From NCBI RefSeq assembly GCF_009498275.1, contig NZ_CP045643.1, positions 1,798,001-1,862,000 on the forward strand: a DNA stretch of 64,000 bases. The letters are read 5' to 3'. Shown one piece after another: positions 22,946 through 30,885 of this stretch. Source of the stretch: Streptomyces fagopyri. GTDB taxonomy: Bacteria; Actinomycetota; Actinomycetes; Streptomycetales; Streptomycetaceae. The notes beneath the pieces were generated by a model. That model saw only the letters and a list, made by a program, of their open reading frames with translations. It was not told the origin of the DNA and searched no databases. Within the stretch, counting starts at the first letter, position 1; every line of letters begins with the position of its first letter. Made by a program: the position numbers and the translations under genes.

Positions 22946-24166
22946 TCATCGCGACCGGTCGCCGTCCGCGCCCGCGTCCAGGAAGTGGAAGCGGGGCTCC
23001 GGATAGCGGTCGTGGGCCCGGTGCGGGGCAGGCGAGATGTAGGCGCCCGCGAGGGAGAACACCACCCGGTCACCGGCTCGCAGGCCCTGCGCCCGGACGC
23101 CGCGGACCAGGACGTCCTGCGACGTGTTCAGCTGGCCGGTGAGGGTGGCGCGCTCCCGGCGCACCACGGGCCGCGGCCAGGAATACGGCCACGGCTCCAC
23201 TTCGAGAACGGACCAGGGCTGATCGTGCCGCCCGGTGGCGGGGGTGCGCAGGTGGACGGCGCCGCCGCGGATGACGGCGAAGTCCTCGCTGGAACCGTGC
23301 TCGACGTCCAGCACCTCGCTCGCGTACCAGCCGCAGTACGCGGTCAGCGCACGGCCGGGCTCGATCCGCAGCGTCAACTCCGGGTGGGCTGCGGCGAGTC
23401 GGGCGAGACCCTTGCCGTAGGCGTCCCAGTCGAAGCGGCGTTCCGGGCGGTCGTAGTCCACCGCCATGCCGCCCCCGATGTCCACCTCGGCGAGCCGAAG
23501 TCCGTTCCGGGCGGCCAGTTCCACGGTCCAGGCGACGACGGACTCGGCCAGCGCCAGGTGTTCCCCGGCGTGCACGCCGTTCGCCAAGTGCGCGTGGACA
23601 CCGCGCAGTTCGAGGCTCGGATAGCTGCCGTCGGTGAGCAGCCCGACGATGATGTCGGCCCGGGCGGGGTCCAGGCCGGAGGTGGTGGCGCACGCGCCGC
23701 CGTCCTCCGTGAGAAGGCCGCCGGGCACCGGGAGGTCGAACCGCGGCAGCACCGCGACCCGACGGCCCGGAGCGTGCCGCTGGGCCAGCCCGGCCAGCAT
23801 GTACAGCTCGTACTCGCTCTCGACGTGGAAGCGGGTCACGCCCCGCTCCAGCGCGTCCGCCAGCTCCGTCGGGGTCTTCTCCGTGCCGCCGAAGTCCCGC
23901 GGGCGGTCCACGCCCGACTCGGCGACGTGGTCCAGTTCGACTCCGGAGGAGACCTTGTAACCGTCGACGTACGGGCCGAGTTCGGCCAGGATCTCCGGTT
24001 CCCCGTTGGCCTGGACCGCGTAGTACATCTCGACGCGGTCGGGCAGAGCGGCTCTGACGGACGCGGCGTGGGCGCGCAGTGCCGCCAAGTCGGATACGTA
24101 GGAGGGCAGTTCCGTGGGCGACAGGGAGAGGATGCGATCGCGCACCGCGCGCGGGGGTGTGATCAT
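22946..24166 (-). CDS. fold-type III decarboxylase-like protein lacking the PLP lysine
   Basis: A 406-residue protein of the ornithine/diaminopimelate decarboxylase family by layout: alpha/beta barrel with GYKVSSGVELDHV, HAHLANGVHAGEH, VDIGGGMAVDYDRPE (phosphate-binding glycines), RIEPGRALTAYCGWY, and a C-terminal domain ending in VFSLAGAY. The motif YAVKAN, whose Lys forms the PLP aldimine, reads YYAVQANGEPEIL, with Gln52 encoded by CAG at 24011-24013. The CxxxD cysteine region reads QLNTSQDVL. It may be inactive, or bind a ligand differently. First gene of a three-gene operon; GGAG precedes the ATG. Confidence 0.8.
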   Translation of the reverse strand: MITPPRAVRDRILSLSPTELPSYVSDLAALRAHAASVRAALPDRVEMYYAVQANGEPEILAELGPYVDGYKVSSGVELDHVAESGVDRPRDFGGTEKTPTELADALERGVTRFHVESEYELYMLAGLAQRHAPGRRVAVLPRFDLPVPGGLLTEDGGACATTSGLDPARADIIVGLLTDGSYPSLELRGVHAHLANGVHAGEHLALAESVVAWTVELAARNGLRLAEVDIGGGMAVDYDRPERRFDWDAYGKGLARLAAAHPELTLRIEPGRALTAYCGWYASEVLDVEHGSSEDFAVIRGGAVHLRTPATGRHDQPWSVLEVEPWPYSWPRPVVRRERATLTGQLNTSQDVLVRGVRAQGLRAGDRVVFSLAGAYISPAPHRAHDRYPEPRFHFLDAGADGDRSR

Positions 24167-25025
24167 TGGGGCACTCCGGGTCGTATGGCGCAGGTTGTCG
24201 TGGGCACGCGACGCGGGTGGCGAGCGGCCGGACGGCATCGCGGGCCGGCCGGTGCGCGACACGAGGAGCGGGGACACGCCAGAGGCTCCGGGCGGGGCCG
24301 TGCGCGCCATGGGGAGCGGGGCCGCGTGCGACGCGCGTGCCCCGTCCGCCGGCCGGGGAGGAATGTCCGAGGTGTGCCGACCGAGCGTCCGGTCCGGTGC
24401 GGTCGCCGGGGACCCCCGGAGCACCACCACCGTGCTCCGGCAGGCCGGAGCCCTCGCTCGCAGGGCTCGCGCCCTGTGGCATCCCACCATCATTCTGATC
24501 CGCGACTCCCAACCCGTGGCCCAGGTGCGATCTCTACCCGGTGAGAGATCCTCAGGCACCTTGAGCCGCTCGCGAGCGGGAGCCTCTCCGAAGTGTCGCC
24601 CCGGCGCACATGAACACCCACGACACCCTCCCACGCAACGGCCCGGCCCCACGCAGGGGTTCGGTGGGCGCGTCGCCGGTGGTGTTCCGGCGGTACGCGC
24701 GGACACCTGACGTCGGGGAGGTGCGCCGGGGGGGAAGAGGCCGGGCGCCGGCGCGGGTGTGGACACCGGCCGGATCAAGGCGCAGGGCCGGCGGAGTCGG
24801 CCGGCGGACGCGCGGCCGAGGCAGATGTGCGCCCCGCGTGAGCGCCCAGGGGTGCGCACGATGCCCGCGGGGGCGCGGCACGCCGGCCCGGCCGCGTGCG
24901 TCCGTGCCGGCCGGCTCTCAGGTGGCGGCGGGGAGGGGGCCGTCCGCGAACGTCCAGGTAGGGCCCGTCACCCGGGCCCGGAAGATCCTGGAGCGTGGCG
25001 TGCGTCCAGCGAATGCGAATGCCGA

Positions 25026-25070
25026 GGCAGCGGCAGCGGCAGCGGCAGCGGCAGCGGCAGCGGCAGCGGC
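25026..25070 (+). repeat. GGCAGC hexanucleotide repeat, 7.5 copies
   Basis: Seven exact copies of GGCAGC plus GGC. It lies outside any supported gene. Perfect copies suggest recent slippage. Confidence 0.9.
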
Positions 25071-25154
25071 TCGGAACGGTGTGGGGGCGGACCGGGGTCG
25101 GTCGGATGGGGGTCGGCGGGCCGGGACGGGGAGCCGTGACCCGGTCCGGCATGG

Positions 25155-25190
25155 CGCGGGGCCCGGCTCCGGACGGAGCCGGGCCCCGCG
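25155..25190 (-). terminator. terminator of the SH3 protein gene
   Basis: A perfect 16-bp stem (25155-25170 with 25175-25190) with loop GGAC, starting 5 bp past the stop of the SH3 gene on the minus strand. Confidence 0.8.
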
Positions 25191-25195
25191 TCCGG

Positions 25196-25549
25196 TCAGC
25201 AGGTGGCCGACGCGGGCAGGCCGCCGTACTGGTCGCCCTTGAGGTACACGGCACTCACATAGCCTTCGGCCAGCCGCACCCACACGTCGTTGACATAGCC
25301 GTTGTCGCGGATGGTCTCGCCGTGGGTCCAGCAGGACGCACCGCGCGGGTCCCCCGCGGTGACGTGCCCGGTGATACCGGTCTGGCTCGACGGGCCGGAG
25401 CGTACATTGACGTTCACGTAGGGTGTGACGGCGTACGGCAGTCCCGCCGCCGCGGCCTGCGCCCCGGCCGCGCCGGTCAGCAGCAGTCCGGCGGCGAACG
25501 CCCCGACACCCGCCGTGACCGACGCCCTGGTCCTCATCCTCATGGTCAT
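25196..25549 (-). CDS. secreted bacterial SH3-domain protein
   Basis: A 117-residue protein with a Sec signal peptide (MTMRMRTRASVTAGVGAFAA and on to an AxA site near residue 33). A small SH3-like domain follows, marked by VNVRSGPSSQTGITGHVTAG (residues 48-67), the usual start of SH3b repeats, and a closing WVRLAEGYVSAVYLKGD. Two cysteines could form a disulfide. Such proteins bind the cell wall or act as small extracellular factors in streptomycetes. AAGGA precedes the ATG by 4 bases. It is monocistronic, with its own terminator. Confidence 0.85.
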   Translation of the reverse strand: MTMRMRTRASVTAGVGAFAAGLLLTGAAGAQAAAAGLPYAVTPYVNVNVRSGPSSQTGITGHVTAGDPRGASCWTHGETIRDNGYVNDVWVRLAEGYVSAVYLKGDQYGGLPASATC

Positions 25550-25741
25550 GCTGTCCTTCCCCGTGGTGGAGTCCCGGTGTGCTCACCGGACGGGGCCGCG
25601 CGTCCCGCCGGTCCCGCAGGGCAACCTTGCAAGTCCGGCTCCGGACAGGGAACTTCTTTCGACCACGCTCGAAGCGTCCCGCCGCCCGAGGCTCTCGCGG
25701 AACGGGAACTCACCGGCTCCCCTCGTCCCGGACGCATGAAA

Positions 25742-25777
25742 AAGGGCCCTCACAGGCTGTCGCCCGTGAAGACCCTT
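25742..25777 (-). terminator. terminator of tRNA-Pro copy 2
   Basis: An imperfect inverted repeat AAGGGCCCTCACAGGC / CGCCCGTGAAGACCCTT, followed on the minus strand by a T-run (TTTTTC). Closely related in sequence to the terminator of copy 1. Confidence 0.8.
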
Positions 25778-25784
25778 CGCACCG

Positions 25785-25858
<74 letters not shown>

Positions 25859-25959
25859 ATGCGTTTCCCCCGCGATGCCCCGCAGGATCGTGCGAACAGA
25901 ACTTTACCCCACAGCGGGGGCTGCTCCGAAGAGGGCACGGAGCGAGCGACAATCGGGGT

Positions 25960-26487
25960 ATGAGCGGGACATCCGGAAATCGGCGGAACACCGGGCGGGA
26001 TCGGGACACCGAGGGCAGGGCGCGCAACGCCCGGCCACGGGACGGGCTGGGCCGCCCTCTGCCGTACGGCGCCGACGGCGTCGAACGTCAGCCGGAGGGC
26101 GTCGTGCGTGATCCCGGGAGCACGGTGACCGAGGCGCAGGCGCTGCTGGACGCGGGGCGGCCCTTCCACGCGCACGAGGTCTTCGAGGACGCCTGGAAGG
26201 CGGGCCCCGAGGACGAGCGCACGCTCTGGCGGGGCCTGGCCCAGCTCGCGGTGGGCCTCACGCACGCGGCCCGCGGCAACGCGACGGGCGGTGCCCGGCT
26301 GCTGCGGCGCGGGGCCAAAGCCGTCGACGAGTGGCGGTCCGGTGCGACCGGCCGAGCCCGTCCCCATGAGCTCGATCTCGTCGAACTCGCCTCGTGGGCA
26401 AGGGAGCTGGCTTCCGTCGTGGAGAGTGACGGTGCCGCGGTCAGTGCCGGGGACTGGGCGCCCCGGCTGCGCGGGAGCACCCGCTGA
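25960..26487 (+). CDS. DUF309-family protein
   Basis: A 175-residue protein. The first 50 residues are basic and probably disordered (NRRNTGRDRDTEGRARNARP). The DUF309 signature follows: ALLDAGRPFHAHEVFEDAWK near residue 62 with the conserved HEVxExxW pattern, and LWRGLAQLAVGLTHAARGN near 90. The family is small, helical and cytoplasmic; the conserved His/Glu residues suggest metal binding, but no function is established. GGGG precedes the ATG closely. It may be transcribed with cobF, 90 bp downstream. Confidence 0.82.
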   Translation: MSGTSGNRRNTGRDRDTEGRARNARPRDGLGRPLPYGADGVERQPEGVVRDPGSTVTEAQALLDAGRPFHAHEVFEDAWKAGPEDERTLWRGLAQLAVGLTHAARGNATGGARLLRRGAKAVDEWRSGATGRARPHELDLVELASWARELASVVESDGAAVSAGDWAPRLRGSTR

Positions 26488-26577
26488 GGAACCGTCCGGC
26501 GTCTCGGTCCGGCCGGTGCGCGGACCCCGGGCGGACGCGGTGCGTCCCCGGACGGTGGCGTGCGGCAGACTCGGGGG

Positions 26578-27348
26578 GTGCGAAAGATTCATGTCATCGG
26601 CATCGGCGCGGGCGACCCCGACCAGCTCACCCTCCAGGCGGTCAAGGCGCTGCGGAGCACGGACGTGTTCTTCGTCCTGGGCAAGGGCGAGGCGAAGTCG
26701 GACCTCGTCCAGCTGCGCCGTGACATCCTCGACGCCCATCTGTCCGACGGGGCGTACCGCCTGGTGGAGGCACGCGACCCGGACCGTGACCGGGCCGCCG
26801 ACGGCGCCGCCTACTCCCCCGCCGTCGGGGACTGGCGCAGCGCCCGCGCGGACATCTACCAGCGGCTCATCGCCGAGGAGCTGGGCGAGGACGAGAGCGG
26901 CGCGTTCCTGGTCTGGGGCGATCCCGCGTTGTACGACAGCACGCTCGGGATCCTGGAGGAGATCCTGGACCGGGGCGCGGTGGCGTTCACGTACGACGTC
27001 GTGCCCGGCATCAGCAGCGTCTCCGCGCTCGTCGCCCGGCACCGCACGGGGCTCAACCGGGTGGCCGGGCCCGTCCAGATCACGACGGGCAGGCGTCTGG
27101 CGGAGGCCTTTCCCGAAGGTGTCGACGACGTGGTCGTCATGCTCGACGCCCACCAGGCCTTCCGCCGGTACGCCGACGAGGACATCGACATCTACTGGGG
27201 CGCGTACATCGGCACACCCGACGAGATCCTCGCCTCCGGCCCGATAGCGGAGGCGGCGCCCCGGATCGAACGGCTGCGGGCCGAGGCGCGCGAGCGCAAG
27301 GGCTGGATCATGGACACGTATCTGCTGCGCAGGCGGCCGCGGGGGTAG
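26578..27348 (+). CDS. cobF: precorrin-6A synthase (deacetylating)
   Basis: A 256-residue tetrapyrrole methylase. It begins VRKIHVIGIGAGDPDQLTLQ (SAM-binding GxGxGD) and has the second SAM motif in FLVWGDPALYDSTLGILEE and VVPGISSVSALVARH. CobF methylates precorrin-5 at C-1 and removes the acetyl group in the aerobic cobalamin pathway. I start it at GTG 26578, where family similarity begins; a GTG six codons earlier is possible. The reductase for its product, CobK, is encoded convergently about 460 bp away. Confidence 0.93.
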   Translation: MRKIHVIGIGAGDPDQLTLQAVKALRSTDVFFVLGKGEAKSDLVQLRRDILDAHLSDGAYRLVEARDPDRDRAADGAAYSPAVGDWRSARADIYQRLIAEELGEDESGAFLVWGDPALYDSTLGILEEILDRGAVAFTYDVVPGISSVSALVARHRTGLNRVAGPVQITTGRRLAEAFPEGVDDVVVMLDAHQAFRRYADEDIDIYWGAYIGTPDEILASGPIAEAAPRIERLRAEARERKGWIMDTYLLRRRPRG

Positions 27349-27807
27349 GGCACGCCTCCGCCGCGCCGCCGCGCCGCCGCGCGGGCAAGCGCGGGCGTCC
27401 GAGGAAAGGCCGCGCACGCCCGGCCCGTACGGCAGGCAGGCACGACAGCTCCCGTACCGCGGGCCCGTGCCGCGGGCCCGTACGGCCAGGCACGCACGAC
27501 AGGTCCGTGCCGCGGGCGGGGCGTCCCGCACGTACGTGCCGCCGGACCGAGACGCCCGGCTCGTGGGTAGCGCCGCGCGGAATCGCCCCGTACGCGCTAC
27601 CACCGCGCGGAGACCGTCGCGCGGGGCGTGCCGCACCCACAGACCGCCCGGCGGGGCATGTCGTCGGACGAGTCGTCCCGTACGCGCCCCCGGGCAGGTC
27701 CTCCGTCACATGTCGCCGAGCGGCTCGTCGCGTACGCACCCGGGGTCCGCGCCCCTGGTAGTGGGCCGCGCGCCCGCTCAGGTCGTCGAGTCGGTCCGCG
27801 CCCCGCG
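27349..27807. other. repeat-rich gap between cobF and cobK
   Basis: No gene is supported in this 459 bp. CGCCG units repeat at 27358-27382, and GCGGGCCCGT(A/G)C units recur near 27460-27485 with inverted partners (CCCGTACCGCGGG). Several CCGTACGCG elements follow. One of these inverted repeats probably serves as a terminator for the convergent genes, but I cannot pick which. Confidence 0.4.
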
Positions 27808-28554
27808 TCAGAGGACGCCGAAGTCCAGGCGGGCCAGGGCCGACACCACATCCGGTACCGCGGCCACGCCGTCCGGGAGCGGCGGCCGTCGCACGACGAC
27901 CACGGGCAGGCCCAGTGCGCGAGCGGCGGTGAGCTTGGCGGCCGTCGCCTCGCCCCCGCTGTCCTTCGTCACCAGGACGTCGACGCGGTGTGCGCGCAGC
28001 AGGGTCCGTTCGCCGTCCACCGTGAACGGGCCGCGGGCGAGGAGCACCTCGGTGTCCGGTGGCAGCGGCGGCTCCGGCGCCTCCACCGACCGGGCGAGGA
28101 AATGGAGTCCGGCGAGATGCGCGAAGGCCCCGAGACCGAGGCGCCCGGTGGTGAGGAAGACCCGCCTGCCCAGCGGCGGGAGGAGCGCGGCGGCCTCGGT
28201 GAGGGAGGTGGCGAAGTGCCACCGGTCGTCGGGGCCGGGCCGCCAGCCGGGGCGGCGCAGGACGACCGCCGGAACTCCGGTGGCGGCGGCGGCCCGGGCG
28301 GCGTTCTCGGTGATGCCGGTGGCGAAGGGGTGCGTGGCGTCGACGACGGCGTCCACCCGCTGCTCGCGCAGCCACCGGGCCAGCCCGTCCGCGCCGCCGA
28401 ACCCGCCGACGCGTACGTCCCCAGCGAGCGCGCCCGGCCTGGACACGCGCCCCGCGAGGGACGTGGTCACCCGCACGCCGGGGCGGCCCGCCAGTTCGGC
28501 GGCGAGCCGGCGTGCCTCGGTGGTGCCGCCGAGGACCAGGACGTGGGGGGACAT
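27808..28554 (-). CDS. cobK: precorrin-6A/cobalt-precorrin-6A reductase
   Basis: A 248-residue protein with the CobK/CbiJ layout: HVLVLGGTTEARRLAAELAG at the N-terminus, VDAVVDATHPFATGITENAA near residue 70, and VLVTKDSGGEATAAKLTAA near 200. It reduces the corrin ring of precorrin-6A with NADPH. The only visible ribosome-binding site is weak. It is 23 bp downstream of the TauE-type permease gene on the same strand, so the two may share a transcript. Confidence 0.93.
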   Translation of the reverse strand: MSPHVLVLGGTTEARRLAAELAGRPGVRVTTSLAGRVSRPGALAGDVRVGGFGGADGLARWLREQRVDAVVDATHPFATGITENAARAAAATGVPAVVLRRPGWRPGPDDRWHFATSLTEAAALLPPLGRRVFLTTGRLGLGAFAHLAGLHFLARSVEAPEPPLPPDTEVLLARGPFTVDGERTLLRAHRVDVLVTKDSGGEATAAKLTAARALGLPVVVVRRPPLPDGVAAVPDVVSALARLDFGVL

Positions 28555-28577
28555 GGCGTCGAGCCTACGAGAGGTGG

Positions 28578-29351
28578 TCAGCGCAGCAGCAGCTGCACCC
28601 CGCCCACCACCGTCGCCGCGATCACGAGCCGTTCGAAGAGCAGCTGGTTGATGCGGTGCACGGCCCACCTGCCGAGGAACGCGCCGGGTACGACGAAGAC
28701 CGCGAGCGCCGCGTCGAGGAGCAGGGAGTGTCCGTCGATGAGTCCGAGGCCCACGCTGAAGGGCACCTTGGACGTGTTGACGATCAGGAAGAAGAAGGCC
28801 GAGGTGCCGAGGAAGCCGAGTTTGCGGAAGCCCGCGGACAGCAGGTACATCGACATCACGGGGCCGCCCGCGTTGGCGACCATCGTGGTGAACCCGCCGA
28901 GCACGCCGTAGGAGCGTGCCTTGATCCGGCCGGACCGGGTCACGACCGCCTCCGGATCGTCCTCCCGCGTGGCGGCCCGGCGGCGCCAGAGCGTCACCGC
29001 CGCCATCAGCAGCAGGATCGCGCCGATCGAGGTCCTTACCATCCCGTCGTCTGCCCACACCAGGAACAGCGTGCCGAGGACGACCCCGGCGGCGACCGCC
29101 GGGAACAGCCGCCACAGCGTGGGCCAGTGGGCGTGCCGCCGGTAGGTCAGTACGGCCAGCACGTCCCCGACGATGAGGAGGGGGAGCAGCACGCCGGTCG
29201 AGGCGCGGGCGGGCAGCACGGCGGCGAAGATCGCCAGGCTGACCGTGTTGGCTCCGCTGACGGCGGTCTTCGAGAAGCCGACGAGCAGTGCCGCGGCGGC
29301 GAGGGCGGCGAATTCCCAGCCGGATATGTGCCAGAGCGTCATCGTGTTCAT
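28578..29351 (-). CDS. TauE/SafE-family sulfite-exporter-like permease
   Basis: A 257-residue membrane protein with about eight hydrophobic segments in two related halves, including FAALAAAALLVGFSKTAVSGAN (first half, conserved FSKTxxxG) and YGVLGGFTTMVANAGGPVMSMYLL (second half, conserved NAxGP). The family exports small anions such as sulfite or organosulfonates. Transcribed just ahead of cobK. No strong ribosome-binding site is visible, so a start three codons downstream (29342) is equally possible. Confidence 0.87.
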   Translation of the reverse strand: MNTMTLWHISGWEFAALAAAALLVGFSKTAVSGANTVSLAIFAAVLPARASTGVLLPLLIVGDVLAVLTYRRHAHWPTLWRLFPAVAAGVVLGTLFLVWADDGMVRTSIGAILLLMAAVTLWRRRAATREDDPEAVVTRSGRIKARSYGVLGGFTTMVANAGGPVMSMYLLSAGFRKLGFLGTSAFFFLIVNTSKVPFSVGLGLIDGHSLLLDAALAVFVVPGAFLGRWAVHRINQLLFERLVIAATVVGGVQLLLR

Positions 29352-29476
29352 GCGGGGACCGATGCTATGCCCACGCATCTCGTCCCCGTAAGGAGCGTCC
29401 CGTCAGGTGATCACCGCGCGGGCCGGGTCACCCCCGGTCACGGTGCCGGGGGCGGCGGGCGCTCGTACGGACGGGG

Positions 29477-30664
29477 TCAGGACCGCTCGACCAGGATCGC
29501 GCTGCCCTGGCCGACTCCGACGCACATCGTGGCCAGGCCGCGCCCGGAGCCGGTGCGGCGCATCCGGTGCAGCAGGGTGGTGAGGATCCGGGCGCCGGAG
29601 CATCCGAGGGGGTGGCCGAGCGCGATGGCGCCGCCGGTGGGGTTCACCCGCTCCGGGTCGATGCCGAGCCGGTCCACGCAGGCGAGGGCCTGGGCCGCGA
29701 ACGCCTCGTTGAACTCGGCCTCGTCGAGGTCGCCGACGCTCCAGCCGACCCGGGCCAGGGCCTTGTTCGTGGCGGGGACCGGCCCGATGCCCATGACGTC
29801 CGGGTCGACGCCCGCCGAGGCGCCGGCGACATACCGGCCCAGTGACTCGAGGCCGAGATCGTTCAGTGCCTCTTCGCCGACCAGGAGCAGTCCGGCCGCT
29901 CCGTCGTTCATGGGCGACGCGTTGCCCGCGGTGACCGTGCCGCCCGTGCGGAAGACCGGCTTGAGGCGGGACAGCTTCTCCAGCGAGGTGTCCTCGCGTA
30001 CGCATTCGTCGGTGTCGACGAGCACGCCGTCGGGACGTTCGACGGGGAGCAGTTCACCGTCGAAGTGGCCGTTCTTGCGGGCGTCCGCGGCACGTTGGTG
30101 GCTGCGCAGCGCGAACGCGTCCTGGCGCTCGCGGGAGATCCCGTACCGGGAGGCGACCTCCTCGGCGGTCTCCCCCATCGACAGGAGTCCGTGCAGTTCC
30201 CTCATCGCCGGGTTGACCAGCCGCCAGCCGAGCCGGGTGTCGACGGTCTCGATGCGGTGCGGCAGTGCCTCGTCGGGGCGGGGCAGGACGAAGGGGGCCC
30301 GGCTCATGGACTCGGAGCCGCCCGCGAGCACGATGTCGGCCTCGCCGGCGGCGATGGCGCGGGCCGCCGTGGTGACGGCTTCGAGGCCCGAGGCGCACAG
30401 CCGGTTGACGGTCGCGCCGGGCACGGTCTCGGGCAGGCCGGCGAGGAGAACGGCCATGCGGGCGACGTTGCGGTTGTCCTCGCCCGCCTGGTTGGCGGCA
30501 CCCCAGTACACGTCGTCGATCCGGGCCGGATCGAGCGCGGGCACGTCGGCGAGCAGACCGCGGATCACGGTCGCGGCGAGGTCGTCGGGCCGTACCCCGG
30601 ACAGGGCGCCGCGCAGTTTGCCGAGGGGGGTGCGGCGGGCCGCCGCGAAGTGGACAGGACGCAC
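29477..30664 (-). CDS. acetyl-CoA C-acetyltransferase (thiolase)
   Basis: A 395-residue thiolase with all catalytic elements: nucleophile Cys in VNRLCASGLEAV, NEAFAAQA, the His in GGAIALGHPLGCSGAR, and the second Cys in TMCVGVGQG. It either cleaves 3-oxoacyl-CoA or condenses acetyl-CoA; the 3-oxoadipyl-CoA thiolases of phenylacetate or protocatechuate catabolism look alike. GTG at 30664 has AGGAG 7 bases upstream. A TetR-type palindrome sits about 46 bp before the start. The gene is not in an operon. Confidence 0.92.
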   Translation of the reverse strand: MRPVHFAAARRTPLGKLRGALSGVRPDDLAATVIRGLLADVPALDPARIDDVYWGAANQAGEDNRNVARMAVLLAGLPETVPGATVNRLCASGLEAVTTAARAIAAGEADIVLAGGSESMSRAPFVLPRPDEALPHRIETVDTRLGWRLVNPAMRELHGLLSMGETAEEVASRYGISRERQDAFALRSHQRAADARKNGHFDGELLPVERPDGVLVDTDECVREDTSLEKLSRLKPVFRTGGTVTAGNASPMNDGAAGLLLVGEEALNDLGLESLGRYVAGASAGVDPDVMGIGPVPATNKALARVGWSVGDLDEAEFNEAFAAQALACVDRLGIDPERVNPTGGAIALGHPLGCSGARILTTLLHRMRRTGSGRGLATMCVGVGQGSAILVERS

Positions 30665-30709
30665 GACAGGACTCCTGACGGACACCGGGACGACGAGATC
30701 AACCATTAA

Positions 30710-30722
30710 TTAGCACCGCTAG
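30710..30722. promoter_or_regulatory. TetR-type palindrome upstream of the thiolase
   Basis: TTAGC-ACC-GCTAG, extendable to ATTAGC / GCTAGT with one mismatched pair, in a local AT-rich stretch 46-58 bp upstream of the thiolase GTG. The form resembles operators of TetR-family regulators of acyl-CoA metabolism. No such regulator gene is in the window. Confidence 0.5.
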
Positions 30723-30822
30723 TTTTTGACTATAGCCCGCCGCCCGTGCCTTGGAAAGCACGGGCCCGCGGAACCCGCGACCCTCCCGCGCCCCGGCGGG
30801 GAACGCGGGGCGGGTGCACGAA

Positions 30823-30850
30823 CGTGGGCCACCCGGAGGGGTGGCCCACG
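30823..30850 (-). terminator. terminator of the M4 protease gene
   Basis: A perfect 12-bp stem (30823-30834 with 30839-30850), loop GGAG, located 36 bp past the protease stop on the minus strand. Confidence 0.8.
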
Positions 30851-30885
30851 TCAGCGCTGGTGCCGGATCGGTCGGACGGTGCCGG

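Larger units (their letters stand above)
24167..25195. other. 1-kb gap: structured leader and microsatellite, no gene supported
   Basis: No open frame here resembles a protein. The part upstream of the decarboxylase-like gene on the minus strand is rich in hairpins: GATCTCT-n8-AGAGATC (24529-24550), the palindrome CCGCTCGCGAGCGG (24566-24579), and CTCCGGC/GCCGGAG arms near 24440. This suggests a structured 5' leader or an attenuator. A GGCAGC microsatellite sits at 25026-25070. The rest is GC-rich filler with short repeats. Confidence 0.45.

Noticed and set aside
24529..24600. Glycine riboswitch suggested by a CTCAGGCACC stretch
   Set aside because: The upstream GGAGAG and GCCGAAGGAGCAA blocks are not present in the right order on that strand, and no glycine-cleavage gene follows on the plus strand.
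24610..25242. Open frames on both strands in the 1-kb gap, including one through the GGCAGC repeat
   Set aside because: Translations are low-complexity Arg/Gly/Pro sequence, no ribosome-binding site is present, and none resembles a protein family.
27308..28375. A 355-codon minus-strand frame across the cobF-cobK gap
   Set aside because: It is out of frame with cobK, composed of Arg/Gly/Ala runs, and reflects GC bias only.
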